From contig JAJTUQ010000002.1 of NCBI GenBank assembly GCA_021399445.1, forward strand, positions 3,596,001-3,660,000: a DNA stretch of 64,000 nucleotides, written 5' to 3'. The DNA is from Xylogone sp. PMI_703 (taxonomy: Eukaryota; Ascomycota; Leotiomycetes). A program made the position numbers and the translations under genes. Shown piece after piece: positions 32,080 to 44,402 of this stretch (positions within the stretch are counted from its first letter, which is position 1; every line of letters starts with the position of its first letter). The notes under the pieces were generated by a model. The model was not told where the DNA came from and ran no database searches. It saw nothing but the letters and a program-made list of their open reading frames with translations.

Positions 32080-35000
32080 CATTCACGGAGGCATTGTCCT
32101 AAGAATGAACCACACCAATTGCGCAGCACACACACCTCCAATGGTGAGTCCACCCTGCCGCTCTGTTCCTGTCGCGGAAGACGGAATAAACAGCACTAGT
32201 AGGCTGATGCGTCAATATTGCCTCCTGATGCCCATCATTCGCAGATAACGGCATGCAATTCGTGCTGTCGAGACGACATATTGGTAGTGAGGTCTTATAT
32301 TCCTGTTAAGGAAACAAATCGGTCTTGTTGGCCGTGATGGTGACAGATTGGCCGTGATACTATGCTTGCAGCTTTACGCGGTCAGAACTCTCAAGCTCTT
32401 ACACCAAACGCGTATGGATAGCCATCAAAGCTTGAAAATACAAGTTCCTTGGCCATATCACCCCTCTTTTCCCCCCAAGTGTGCAATCGGTAAGACCGGG
32501 ACCAGTAGTCTTTCAATCTGCATTAGAAGTTGTCTGATTAAGTTGAATCCGGCCAAAACTTCCTCAATCTGGTACTGATAAGGGCATTGTTTCTTAACCT
32601 GAGACGTTTGTGAATTGTGATACCACTAAAACTTGAAGGCCAGATGCAGTGAACCAACCCTCCAAAGGCAACTGCACACGGAGGCAAGTGCAACCCGGAT
32701 CGGAGGTGTGCCACGGAATACAATGCTGCCATGCGTTATTGCCGCTGTCACGGGTGACGGGTGATGCTCTGTCGGGTCGGCTTCAGGGGCGGGTTTCCGG
32801 CAGTGTCGTGAAACGGCACGGAAATTTTAGTATGTGCCTGGTACCTCCATGCCTGCCGTCTCCCCTTGCTTTTGCAGTGGTACCCAGGACTTCCCAGGGA
32901 AAAGTCACTTCCTCCTCATGTCAAGATGCATTGACTTACTGCTCGCATGATGCAAAGTAATAAAATACACGTGGAAGTCAAATCATCTCAGGGTGGCTCA
33001 GCTCGATTATTCGGATAGCAGCATGATAACTAATCCTTGGTGACTACTGGTATGGTACCGTCCGTGTAATTACTGTAAGGCTGACCTTGGGTGAGTTACA
33101 GTAGCAGTACCTAGCATGTTCATCCCGTACTCAGTGACGTGGTGGGTTGCTACGCGTGCCTGGTGCCTGTCAGCACGAAAATCTCACACCCCTCTTCTAT
33201 CGTACCGTATGCTATCCGTACGGGAAAACACTCGCGCGATCCCATCCATGATGGCGAGGGTTCCACCTGAGATACCGTAGGAGACTTGAGGTTTGTTCTC
33301 TTTTTTAGTTTGCTAAAAACCCCCCTGCCTTACAAAGATTCTTAGTAATGGACCGCCGGTGCATTTTTTATCTTCAGGTTGGCTGTGAAGCTGATAGGAC
33401 CTCGTGTGCTTGAGGTGAACATTGATTAGTAAATGCTCTATCTCGTCAGATTCATAAGATTACTATTATGCTGGATTGCGAATTCGCAGATTGCCTAGCA
33501 TTCATTGGCATCAACAGATTAGAAAGAAAGGGGTTGTTGAGTTCTAAGATAATACAAACTGTTGATGTCTCAATATCATACTCAAATGCACAGAAAAACC
33601 TGATGACAATGTCTAGCCTTCCAAAGCCCAGACAGCACCCACAAAGAGACCGAGAAAGCACAGCCCTAGGGCACTCGAACAAGTGATTGTCTCGTGCTCT
33701 ACTGGTTGAGAGGACGTTTGAAGAAGCATTGGTGGGGCGTATGGTAGCTTGTGCAACATATAATGCCCCCTTGGGCTATCCATGTTCAGATCTCAAGCAT
33801 GAAAATTTTGCGGTAGAACGTTCCTCAACGGTGCAGGAAATCCCCGTGAGGAACGTTTGCCAGCATGAATGCGGAAAGAGGGCTCTCTAGTTTTAGTCGT
33901 AGATGGAAGGAGAACCAGACGATCCCTCTCTTGCTGTTCTAGCGGTTCGGTGCAGTATCGCCGACCATGTTTCAGAGGGCAGAGGCAGCGGGAGAAGGGT
34001 CGCAAGCTGGAGAGGCTGGTTCGAAAGCGGCCCACTTTTAGGAGAGTCAGGGGCGCGATGTAGCGCTGAGAAACTCCCGAAACAACCACGGCCCAGATAT
34101 CTGACCCTGCTGCAGACTGAACCTTGGCCAGAAGTGGATGAGCACATGTCGCGTACTACTGGATTTGGAAAGGCGCAAAGTTCTGACAGGAAACATGGGC
34201 GGTAGGGCTTAAATCGTATTTTCACCAGGTGAGAAGAACAGACCAGTTCGGTCACGGTAGTGGCCATGTTCGAATAAATGTTGCGCGTGCTGGGTTACTT
34301 GGTGCCTCCCAGTTCTAGAACGCATGAACAATCCTAGAATAGCGCTGTCTTGCAGCAATAAATGAATAATGCATTCAATGGTGCTGGCGATCGATTAATA
34401 GGACAACTGGAATGTGGGGAATACCGGTACCTGGCGTTATGTCTTGCCTGTCAAGCTTTGAGGTTGTCGGTGGTTGCTTGCACATCCCTCGGTGCACCAG
34501 CTGGAATGGGTGGAGGAGCCGACCTGCCGCACAGACAGCGATTGACAGGGCGATGCCTCAATCTGGGGAGTGGCAACCTTTAAGGGTCGTTGCACTTCGT
34601 ACGGACGTAGAGCACACCCAATAGAGCCCTTTCCCGTACCTGCTTTGGCGGTCAACATCAAGCACATGCCAAATGATATGTCAGCTTTGGAAAAGACTTC
34701 GCCGTTTGGGAATCACCGGCTGTATACAAGTACGGCTACGCGGATGGGTAATTCTAAAGCCATGGCAGGCCGGTGGGGTTCGAAGACGAATTTTGCCTAA
34801 AGAGCCATGTGGTGCGAGATGTTTGAATTACGTACGCCCTAGACTCAAAGCATCAGAGGCCATACGAAGTGCACGGTAGTTGGTGTACTGTGTAGAGTAT
34901 CTGCGAAGCATTTCCGCTTGATGGGCGAGATGAGCTGCCACCAATATCGAGGGGACCGTGGTTGAATGCAAACGGCGAAAGTGGATTGCGAGCATTGTAC

Positions 35001-38000
35001 CGGTACTGTACTGTGTAACACCGTGATACCGAGGGCATGGATTAGGAAATGACCTTCGATGGTCGAAAATTCGATCAAGAGCACCGTCCTCATTTGGTTC
35101 TGATAATCACACCTCGGGCCATCAACAAGATTGGCGAAGGCGTACGGTCTTATTCTTGTTTATGAATGCCATTGTTTGCCGTTCGGCCCTGGACGATCTG
35201 CATCTTGCGTCGTCGATAGCACTGATCACTATTTATGAGGATCTTGCCTTCTTATATGCATCATGTGTTGACGATGGAGGGGGGACGATGAGGGGCCTAG
35301 GCCAGCACGAAATTTATTCCCGCACCAGAAGTTGCTGGCCGACGCAGGGTACGGAACATGCCTAAGCTGCCATTAGCTGGAGGGCACCACAGCAGGACGC
35401 AGGACTAGCAGGACTAGGGACGGGGACCGCATGCCCGTCCCCAGTTTGACAGGTACCGTCCATTAACTCACCCACCGCCCACCAGCCCACCAACCCACCA
35501 GCACTTAGGTGAGACAAATTATGGAAATATCCGTTGCGTCGTCTGGCATTGCCCATGTTGAACCCGTCAACGCACAAACACTTCTGGCTGTTGGCTTTAC
35601 AGTACTGTATCGGAGATGCGACTTGGCGCAGTAGCCAGAACACGAAACTCAAGAAAGACCGAGTGTCGATCTTCGCCCAGAAGGAGATTTGCTTTGAGGC
35701 TCGTACTGCATAGCAGCGTGTTTGGACCAGAATCGATAACGGTGCAGCGCGTCATAGCGAAGCTCGAACCGAGGGGGCACAGCAAGGGCCGTTGGAAATC
35801 CGATCTGGGAAAAAGCTTCTCTCTGCAAAGCGCACCAGCAAAAGCAACCTCGAATTTTCGTGGTTGAAAGTTCTCATGTAGTTCGTAGATGCTCATCATC
35901 TGGCAGGAGCGTGACCATATGTCTAGGTGCACCCATAGCTCTGGAGGTGGCTTGACGCCACGCTGGAGCTGCTGCTGTACCCCGTCTTCTTGCTTCCTTG
36001 CACTATGAGACAGCAATTATCCGGAGGCTGATGGGACTCACTGTTCCTGAGCATTGTTGGTTGGAAAATATGGAGGGTCCTCTGAGTTGGACGATGGGCC
36101 GAATCACGAGGAGCTGCGGTTCTCGAGGTTGTATTTGTTAAATTGATTGGCACAGGGATGTCTCGCATCGCCTGTTAGGGAAAAAAGGACGAAAGAAGGC
36201 AGGAAGGTCATCAGTAAAATTGGCGTGTCCGTCGTCTGCCTTTGGGGGCGAAGTTTGCAAAAAGGAAGCAGAGAAAAGTGGAATAATTAACAGAGTAGGA
36301 CAGAACATCGTGGTTGTTCAAGGATGTATCCATGCAGACAGGTAATGAGGGAATTAGAGTACCACAGTATGTCACTGTTTATGCCTGAGGCAGTGAAAAA
36401 GCAAGCCATGCCCTCGTGCTCACCCCTAAACCAACATTCACAGTGCTCATGTACAATGCTGAATGTGCTGCAACCACTGCAGCAGGGCGTTGATCCACCT
36501 AGGGGCTTGAGTGGTAAGGGTTTGCTGACTGTGAGCAGTGATCTCACCATCCATATCATGTGTGAACCCACGGCACTGGAAGCAGAGATCGGTATCGGGC
36601 ACGGCAATAATGGCAAGAAGTGCAGCCGATTGCTGAAGGTGAGCGTACCCCGCTGAAGACAGCCCTCGATGATCGCAATAAGCAATAGGCCGCCGTGCCG
36701 TGCCGTGTGAACTGTAGTGATGAGCAGAACTCGCAGAACACAACAGTTTCGAGCATAGTCGAGATGAGCGTGGTGAGGTACGTACCGGTAGGCGTAGGTG
36801 AGTATGTGGTAGTTCAGCTCGCAAACTTCCGACCTGCACAGCATCTCTGGCAGGCGTTTTTCGTGCGTGCGCATTTCAACGTCTGCTAGTTTTCCCTGCC
36901 ACCAGCTGCGAGCGCTCTGACTTTCTTAGTGGGTTCCTACGGCTCCTTTTGCCTTTCAGTGCTACAGTAGTAGCTGCTGGCCTCGCTGGTCTGCTGTCGC
37001 CTTTTCGGGCCTCGCGGAGTCGCCCTCTGCATCCCTTTCCTCCCCGCTGGAGATCACTGGGACCCCATCACAGCCCAACATCCACCCTTGGCGCTGACTG
37101 GGGCTGGCCCTATCCAACCCTCCCCCAGGCAAGACCTCGGGGCGCCCATGTGCTTCCAAACATCCATTTTGCCTCCCCTGGATCGGGGCTTGGACACACC
37201 ATGAGCATCTCTTACGTCCTTTGGCTCTCTCCTCGGCAGGCGGCGGACAGGAAAGAGATGGCGGCACGCGCTCCATGCCTGCCCTCGAACGCCTTGCTCC
37301 ACTGTTTCTGGTGTAACCAGACAGATCCTTTCCCTCCTGGCCTGGCTGCCCCGTGAGGTGGAGCAGCAGAGGAAGCAACAAGCAAAAAAGAGTACGAAAG
37401 GATACGCAAGAGACGGGACAGGGACGCTCAACCCTGGCATATCCCGTACGTAGAGATGCAAGTAAAGGCTCGGTGCTGGGCCTGCTACGATGGCCTTGCG
37501 TAGGAAAGTTCCCCGTCACCACGCAGCAGGCTCGAAGGGTTAAGCTCAGTCCAGTCACTCCTGGGCAGATGCAGATACAAGCTCCTTGACGAGAGCGTGC
37601 TCGAACCCTACAATTGTCCGCCTGGTTGATCTCGACTTCGAACTGGGGCTCGCTTCCTTGGCGACCTTCACTGTCACCTCCCTTTTGTGAGACCAGATCG
37701 TCTTCGATCTCACACAGGGCTGGATAGTCCGGTGCTTAAGCACGGTGAGGGCTTCTACACAGTCATCCTCACTTTTCTCCCCCATCCCAAGCCACTCATC
37801 AGCCCCGTTACACACCCCGCAATATATATGAGGACCGTTGCTTGGCCGCTTGGAACTCTTCTCTTCTTTTAAGCTCTACCCGAGTCCAACAACATCGTCC
37901 AGGGTGTTGGTATTCAATCGTGGTCCCTTGGTGTAGAACTTCACCTTTGCCCTCTTGGAGATCGAATATCTCTGTAACGCTCCTTTTATGATATTGATAT

Positions 38001-38064
38001 CGTCCTCTCCTTCAATCTACCCAACTTTATCCGCCCTGCACTAATATATCGATTCGTGGACACC

Positions 38065-39550
38065 ATGCGTGACGGTCAACTCGAGCTCTCCGAGCTCAAT
38101 GCCATGAGCACCATCGAACGGGTGTGTTCTGCACTCTCGCTCTTGGGTTGCTGCTTTATCATCGTCACCTTCCTGAGTTTCCGAGCTTTTCACAAACCAA
38201 TCAATAGACTCGTCTTTTACGCCTCAGCCGGAAATGTCTTGACCAATGTTGCCACCCTTGTTGCAAGAGCAGCTCTAGATCACGAGAGTGGCTTCCTATG
38301 CCAGTTCCAAAGTTTTCTGATTCAGATGTAAGCGAAATTCAAAATACCCGCTGTAAAGAATATGCTCACCAGACTATCTATAGGTTTATGCCAGCAGACG
38401 CTTACTGGACCTTTGCCATGGCCATGAACGTCTATCTGACGTTCTACTGGAAGTACGACGCACATAAACTGCGCAGCCTAGAAATTCCATACATCATCTG
38501 CTGCTATGGAATCCCTTTCGTTCCAGCTTTTGTCTACATCTGGATAAAGACAAGGGCCAAAGGACGCTTCTATGGGAACGCCACGCTCTGGTGCTGGGTT
38601 GCTGACAACTGGGACGTCTGGAGAATCTTAACTTTCTACGGCCCGGTCTGGTAAGTCACGTTATCTCCTTTTAAATCTTCTGTATGCGCAATGGCTGCTA
38701 ATACGCAAGCAGGGTTGTCATTCTCCTCACCATTCTCATTTATGTTCGAACTGGTAGTGAGATCTATAAGCGAAGAAGACAGCTACAAACCTTCAGCTCT
38801 GGCCCACCAGATGTGTCTCTCGCCACGCAGATCCAGGACCCTTTCACTTCCATGAAGACGACCGAGATCACCGTAACCACGGAACAGATCGATAGTGATT
38901 CCTCTGATACTATCGACCTCCAGAAACTCGGCCGCTCAACCACTCGAGCATATCCCGGACGATCCAACCTGGAACCCAAGGGAAACAACAACTACAGCGT
39001 CAGCATCTCGACCAGCCCTCAGCAAGCAGGAGAGAAAACGGAGGTCATGTCACCAACAATCGGCGATGTTTCGACCCCTATTACCCCTGGTATCCCTAAC
39101 ACCGAATTGCCAACCCGAACTCCACGCAGCAATGCTATCGACATCAACCGTGCCGCCTGGTCATACACCAAGGTCGCCATGCTCTTCTTTGTTGCCATGA
39201 TGGTCACCTGGATCCCTTCTTCGGCCAACCGTGTCTACTCCGTCATGCATCCAGGCCAAGTCTCTCTTCCTCTGCTATACATGTCCGCCTTCGTGCTCCC
39301 TCTTCAGGGGTTTTGGAATGCGGTTATCTACATCTCCACCAGTCTACCTGCATGCAAAGCAGCGTGGAGACAGCTGGTGGGTGGGCACAAGCGAAGCTCC
39401 AGCAGGCACCCTCGCACACCCATCGGAGATGTATTTGGAGACACAAAAGGGCAGAGGCTGCAGAGTCGACGCGGACGACAGAGCCTGGAGAGCTCGGAAA
39501 GCATGACCGAACTAGCGACTCATCCTAGTACAGCAAACCCAACTCAATGA
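38065..39550 (+). CDS. cAMP-receptor-like G-protein-coupled receptor (Dicty_CAR family, GprH-like)
   Basis: Three exons: 38065..38327, 38384..38650 and 38713..39550 (introns 56 and 62 nt, in phase), giving 455 aa. Seven membrane spans are visible: SALSLLGCCFIIVTFLSF, VFYASAGNVLTNVATLVAR, WTFAMAMNVYLTFYW, IPYIICCYGIPFVPAFVYI, ILTFYGPVWVVILLTILIYV, VAMLFFVAMMVTWIPSS and LYMSAFVLPLQGFWNAVIYI. A conserved Cys pair (LCQFQ before span 3 and LWCWVADNWD before span 5) fits the usual disulfide. The third cytoplasmic loop is long (about 130 residues), Ser/Thr-rich and a likely phosphorylation target, and the tail has RSSSRHPR and SLESSESM. Fungal members of this class couple to G proteins in nutrient or stress sensing. 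The ligand is unknown. Confidence 0.93.
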
Positions 39551-40641
39551 GATAATATTATGCTACATGCCACACTCAACTGTACCTGCGATGACCATAA
39601 TTTTTCCTTTTTAATGACATGTCGCTTCTTCTGTTCTAATGCGCGCCTCCGGGCCAGGCACACGTTTAGTATATGGCCTGCTGTATTCCCGGTTGGACGA
39701 ACCACAGGCAAAGGACAAGGCCCTGGGTTAAGGGATGGTGATTTTCTGATCAAGCGAAGGCGTTCTAGGATCGTTAAAGGGGACACAAATGTCTGTCGAC
39801 AGATACAAGTGTACGGAGATCACAGATCATATTCTTTTTATTCGTAATATTCGTCGATTGCAGTTGGACCGATTATTGTCATTGATCAGAATCGGTTCAC
39901 TGCTTTTTACCTTGAACAGTTTTGTTGTCGAAGGGAGGAATCGCGCCCCCCTTTCGGCATCTACATTCGCTTTCATGCATTCAATTTATCACGCTCGTTT
40001 CCAAATTGTTTGAATATGCCAACGCATTGGTGCTGGTGCGTCAAAAAATTGTCTTGTTCTATTGTTCCTTTTGTGTTTGTGATTTAGCTTTGACTCGGGG
40101 TCATACCCAGTTGTTCGATACCATTTTGTTCAGGGGGATTCTAAGGCTGTTTGGATCTGTCGGAAGGGACGGGCTAGTATGTGAGGTAGTGTGCGGGATA
40201 CGGATTAGGGAGAATCTCGTGAGATCGGGACTGGGGGCCACAATGTAACAATAGTATTACTGATCTGCTGATATACGCCAAGGTTAACTGGCTTTGCTTA
40301 CAGTTGTATTATCTACTAGGAATATGACGTTTTCTACAATGATTGACATACTAAGATTGTGACCGCGCACAGATCTCCTGATGTGATGTGCTGTAATACT
40401 CAAGCGCCTCTAAGAGGAACTGTCCTGATGATCATCTACATGTCAACCCATGACGTCTCAGCCCATGACTATTGATGCCTTCCTAACACCAGCACAAACC
40501 CTGGTGACTATCCATAGCCATCTCACCCATATCCAAAACACCCAACTCCACGTAGATGTCCTACGATAGTTATCTATTTCCAAACTCCTATAACGGAAAG
40601 GGACAAAAGAAAACATAAACGAACAACTTAATCAAATTCTA
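39551..40641. other. Convergent intergenic region
   Basis: This is the 3' side of both the GPCR and NNF1 genes. No credible gene or repeat is visible. Confidence 0.5.
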
Positions 40642-41626
40642 TTATATACCCTCCATGGTCTGCTCAGCACCAACGGCATCTTTTGCTAGCTGTACTCCTT
40701 CCCGTTCGAGTAACTCAACAGCACCATCCAAATCTCTCACCACATTTTCCACGTTGGAGAGCAACGTTTCAATTTCCTTTCTCTGTGACACAAGCTTTTC
40801 GGCAAGGCTCGCATTCTGACTCTGCACTGTCTGGAGCTTTGCATTCAGTTGTGATTGTTGACTTACGAGGAGCGGTGATAAGTGCGCGTTGAGGATTGCT
40901 GGAGCTGGTAGGAGGTGCGGTCTGGTATGGTGCAGATGTTAGTTGAAGGAGTGCAGGGGACAAGAATAATACTGGAAATAGAAGATAAGACACTGGGCCA
41001 AATAAGTAAGGAGCAGAGACCGCATATAAGAGCATCCACATATGAGTTTGTAGAAAGTAAGATGATACATACGCAATAACTTCTTCATCGCCCCTAGCCC
41101 TCGCCTTCCTCCTCTTCGCATCGGCAATGAGGTCTTCCAAAGCGTTAAGGTTCTGAATAACGTTCCGCTCCATGAGAATAGTTTCGAATTCGTCCTAATG
41201 CCCGGGAAATTCATCAGCCTCCATAGCTTCTCATAGTGTATCCTTATCCAACTATCCAACTATCAACTCCCTCTAACATTTTATTTTCATAACAATCGAT
41301 GTATTATTGCCTCAAAGTCATTGAGAGAGTAAAAAAGAACCCACCTTTGCGAACCCCTCCAACCTGCCTACAAGTCCTTGATGCATAGCCTTCAGACTCT
41401 CTGGCGCGGTCCGCGCGATGCTCGGGAAGCATGCTGCGAAGCTGTCGTAACTTATGGCACGGAGGGTATGTGAGAGAGCGTTGTCGTATAGTTTTATGAA
41501 GGCCGTCGCACGAGGGCCTGGTGTAACTGGCGTTGGCTGTTGTGGTGGAGGGGAAGGGGCGGTACGCTCTGCTTGTGAAGGTGATGGTGGAGGTTGCTGT
41601 TCGGAAGGAATAGTGGATGAAGGCAT
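40642..41626 (-). CDS. NNF1: Kinetochore protein Nnf1 (MIND/Mis12 complex)
   Basis: Three exons: 41626..41345, 41194..41073 and 40921..40642 (introns 150 and 151 nt, in phase), giving 227 aa. After a Pro/Ser-rich N-terminus comes the Nnf1/PMF1 signature: RATAFIKLYDNALSHTLRAI, then FPSIARTAPESLKAMHQGL, DEFETILMERNVIQNLNALE and DLIADAKRRK. The C-terminal half is helical and coiled-coil-like (QLNAKLQTVQSQNASLAEKL, KEIETLLSNVENVVRDLDGA). Nnf1 pairs with Mtw1/Mis12 in the four-subunit complex that links inner kinetochore to Ndc80. The length matches fungal orthologues (about 200-230 aa). Both introns hold frames that stay open for a while, so unspliced reading gives misleading longer ORFs. Confidence 0.93.
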
Positions 41627-41994
41627 TATTTTCGTTCCCCTTTTCTCTTTTCTTGTCTAGTTATTGCGGGGATTGTAATTGAAATTGTCTCTTGGTTACT
41701 ATTCACATTCGGATAGCGGGGCTATAACTGCTGGGCGCTGGGTTGGTCGCGCGGGGTGTGAGTTATGGGAATTTTGTTTACGATTTGAGACGCGGCGTAC
41801 ACAAGGCTGAACATAGGCTGACTTCTGATTGGTTGGAGATTCAGCCTTGTCTTATCAGGGACGATCGCTTTTAACTTCCTCAATAAGCCCATCAATTAAT
41901 GTTCAACTACTGCAAGACCTGAGAAACTAAGTACAAGTCTACAAATTGGAGACCGGGAGCTTGATAATATAATTGGAGACTAGCTATGAGTATA
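41627..41994. other. Short intergenic region
   Basis: Promoter of NNF1 (a GACGCGGC near 41787 is a weak MCB-like site) and 3' flank of the metallo-hydrolase gene. Nothing else is seen. Confidence 0.4.
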
Positions 41995-43203
41995 TCACGG
42001 CACTTCATCACTAGGTAACTTCTCCGCTACGAAGGATTTCATGTCCGCGTCCAGCATTGCCATAAGCACAGCGTCCTTTCCCTCTCTCATCCACTTGTCG
42101 TCATGGCACAGGGCTATATGTACATTATAATTCTCAATTTCTAGATCGCGCAGCTTCTTGATGGTCTGTTTAGCTTCTCCGAGATCATCATGCGCGCTCA
42201 TCCTACCGCGGCCTGGGTAATCAAATTCCGCAATCTCCACTTCACCGTTAAGAATAGATCTGTAACAATTTAGCTTCTTCACTGTATAAAGTGCCCACGA
42301 AAGACATCTTTTTGTTTACCTCGAATGACAACAATCACCTCCCAAAATCACCCACTGTCCATCTCCGGTGTGGACTGCAGCAAATAAGTTACCTGGCATA
42401 TGTCCAGGAGCTTGGACAAGCCAAACGCTACCGTCCCCGAAAAAGTCCATTGCTTTATCGAAGGGACCGAATGGCACCCAAGGGCCTTCAAGTTCGCTCC
42501 ATTGTTCAGTAGCCTGTTCTGGGTCAAAGAATGCCCCATCCCACGGCAAACGAGGATCCTTGAAGTGGCCGGGAGAGCAGTGCTTCTTCGTGCCAGGTCC
42601 GAAATATCCATAAGCATTGGGAAAGATGGATCGGATTGGGTGACAATGATCGTAGTGTGCATGACTTTAGTAACGATGAGCTTGTTGATCTTTATTGAAG
42701 AGGCCATCCTACTTGACTAACCTGAAAATAACTGCATCTACACTGGAAGCACTAACACCCAGGTTGTCCAGCTGTTCCGGAAGCGATCGACGTGGACCTA
42801 GAGGTTTAAAGCCTTCGAAAAAGAGCTTGCTAATGACAGGAGGGGCGATATCTTGGTTCTTAGTGATGACCTCTTTGTCAGTATATCGTTCTCTCGAATC
42901 TTTTAAGAAGCGGCAAATTCAGCTATTATATTCAACATGGCGAAGCTTACACGATCTAATCCCACGTCCCAGAATATGTGCCGGTTTAACTTAGGGTGAT
43001 GAATATAGAAAACCCAGTCACTTATAGAACTTAATTAACTCATTCCCCCACATCACCTCTTCCATAGAAACCACTTACTACATGCGAAAGTGCTTTTGTC
43101 CTCCACCAGCATAGAAGTACCATTCCGGAGGCAGCATGTTTCCTCCATCTAGTAGATGTAAATCAACAGATCCGGTTGGTGCCGGGAGCTCCGACGTGAC
43201 CAT
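41995..43203 (-). CDS. Metallo-beta-lactamase-fold hydrolase, AHL-lactonase-like
   Basis: Five exons: 43203..43079, 43020..42953, 42899..42722, 42664..42320 and 42259..41995. All are in phase, giving 326 aa. The second donor could be read as GTGTAA (used here, in phase) or GTAAGC (out of phase). The metal site is complete: HAHYDH (about residues 126-131, straddling an intron), PGHMPGN for the next His, GGDCC for the bridging Asp, and ALCHDD for the last His. This order (HxHxDH...H...D...H) and the short form match the AiiA/AttM type of two-zinc lactonases. Fungal members are common and their real substrates are mostly unknown. Lactone hydrolysis, or quorum-signal or mycotoxin-lactone degradation, is inference only. 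No signal peptide is seen, so it is probably cytosolic. Confidence 0.9.
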
Positions 43204-44402
43204 CTTGGAATCTGCGTTGCGTGGTATTTGAAAAGGACAAAAGTATCTGGATCTTCAGCTTGGCAATTATGGAATGGTTAGAACACCTTTATATTATAAT
43301 TAAGATACATAAATCATTAAGGGCGCTAGAGAGGCGGTAAGAAGAAAAGCATATGTATAGCTACTGCATAAGACGCAATGTGTTGAATCTCATGCTTACG
43401 GAGGACGGCACCGAGTCACCGACCCAATCCGCCATTAGTCGGTCAATCTGAAAACGGGTTCATATCTATAATATGGACTGGGCCATAAGTTGGCTATCTA
43501 ACTCAATTCAAAAAGTGTTTCGGATTCGGCGTCAGTTGCCTATACGGTAGTATTCAGCTCCTGGCTTGTGAGTCTTTTGTTCATGAGGTTATGTGATGTG
43601 GGACAGCACGCCTCCCCATATAAACAGCCCTTATCGGAGGCTACTGTACGGTATACGGGCCTAACTGTACGGGCCTGTACAGCCTCATATAATCGCTGTC
43701 TATTCTCGATTCATCCGCTTATGTATATTTAGGAATCACTAATACCAATTAAAATGCATGATTTCGAACACTTTATGCATTTGCGTAGCGCTGGACCATA
43801 ACCACTTGCCGAACGGCCGACTGATTTAATACGTATATGGTAACTAACGACATTCGCTCCAAACGAAAAGGGTATCATCTCACGAGTGAAGGCCAGTTTT
43901 CTTCGAGAGCGAGGTTCAGAGTTGTTGCTCTACTGTGGATCTTTAGATGTCCAATACTACCGTAGCATTAAGCTTATATAACCTTGACATCTTTAACTCA
44001 ACGTAAACTGAACACAACTGGTCCTTCTCTCATTCTCTAAAATTAAGATCTAAACTCAAAACTCAAACAATACATATTATTCAACAATTTATCCTGTTGG
44101 CTTCATAATTGAATCTCGCTCTCGGTAATGCTTATAAATAAAAGGAGGATGATCATAACATCGTATCATGATTCATCTCAAATGAAAATTTTCATGCCAC
44201 ACAACAATGTACACCTTTAAGTTTTCATATCCCAAGGATTGCACAACAGAATCCCAACAAAAACACCGGCAGTAGAGTGCTAACAGAGTAAAATGGTCTG
44301 CAACTCCTGCCCCAAAGAAGCCCACCCAGAAGTCAAAGCCCATATATCACAGGAAACATACATGTCAAGAAAAGGCGTTAAGTTAAACTGTCACTGAGGT
44401 CA
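43204..44402. other. Intergenic region
   Basis: No gene is seen. A cluster of GTACGG/ACGGGCC repeats lies at 43641-43682 (about 440 bp before the metallo-hydrolase start). The 44000-44300 part is AT-rich and is the 3' flank of the b561 gene. Confidence 0.5.

Larger units (their letters stand above)
31137..38064. other. 6.9-kb gene-poor region upstream of the GPCR gene
   Basis: I cannot support any gene here. The many overlapping open frames at 36.3-37.6 kb occur on both strands in GC-rich DNA and share no features of real proteins. Contents worth noting are a CCAACA-type minisatellite (31846-31880), a 93-bp fold-back element (31987-32079) and GTAC/CCG palindromes (for example near 33053, 33200-33222, 34421, 34997, 35602 and 36779). 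The last 250 bp are pyrimidine-rich, as in a fungal leader. Confidence 0.5.

Noticed and set aside
36949..37589. Several overlapping frames of 65-198 codons on both strands
   Set aside because: Openness on both strands at once in a GC-rich, Pro/Arg-biased stretch is typical of low stop-codon frequency, not of genes.
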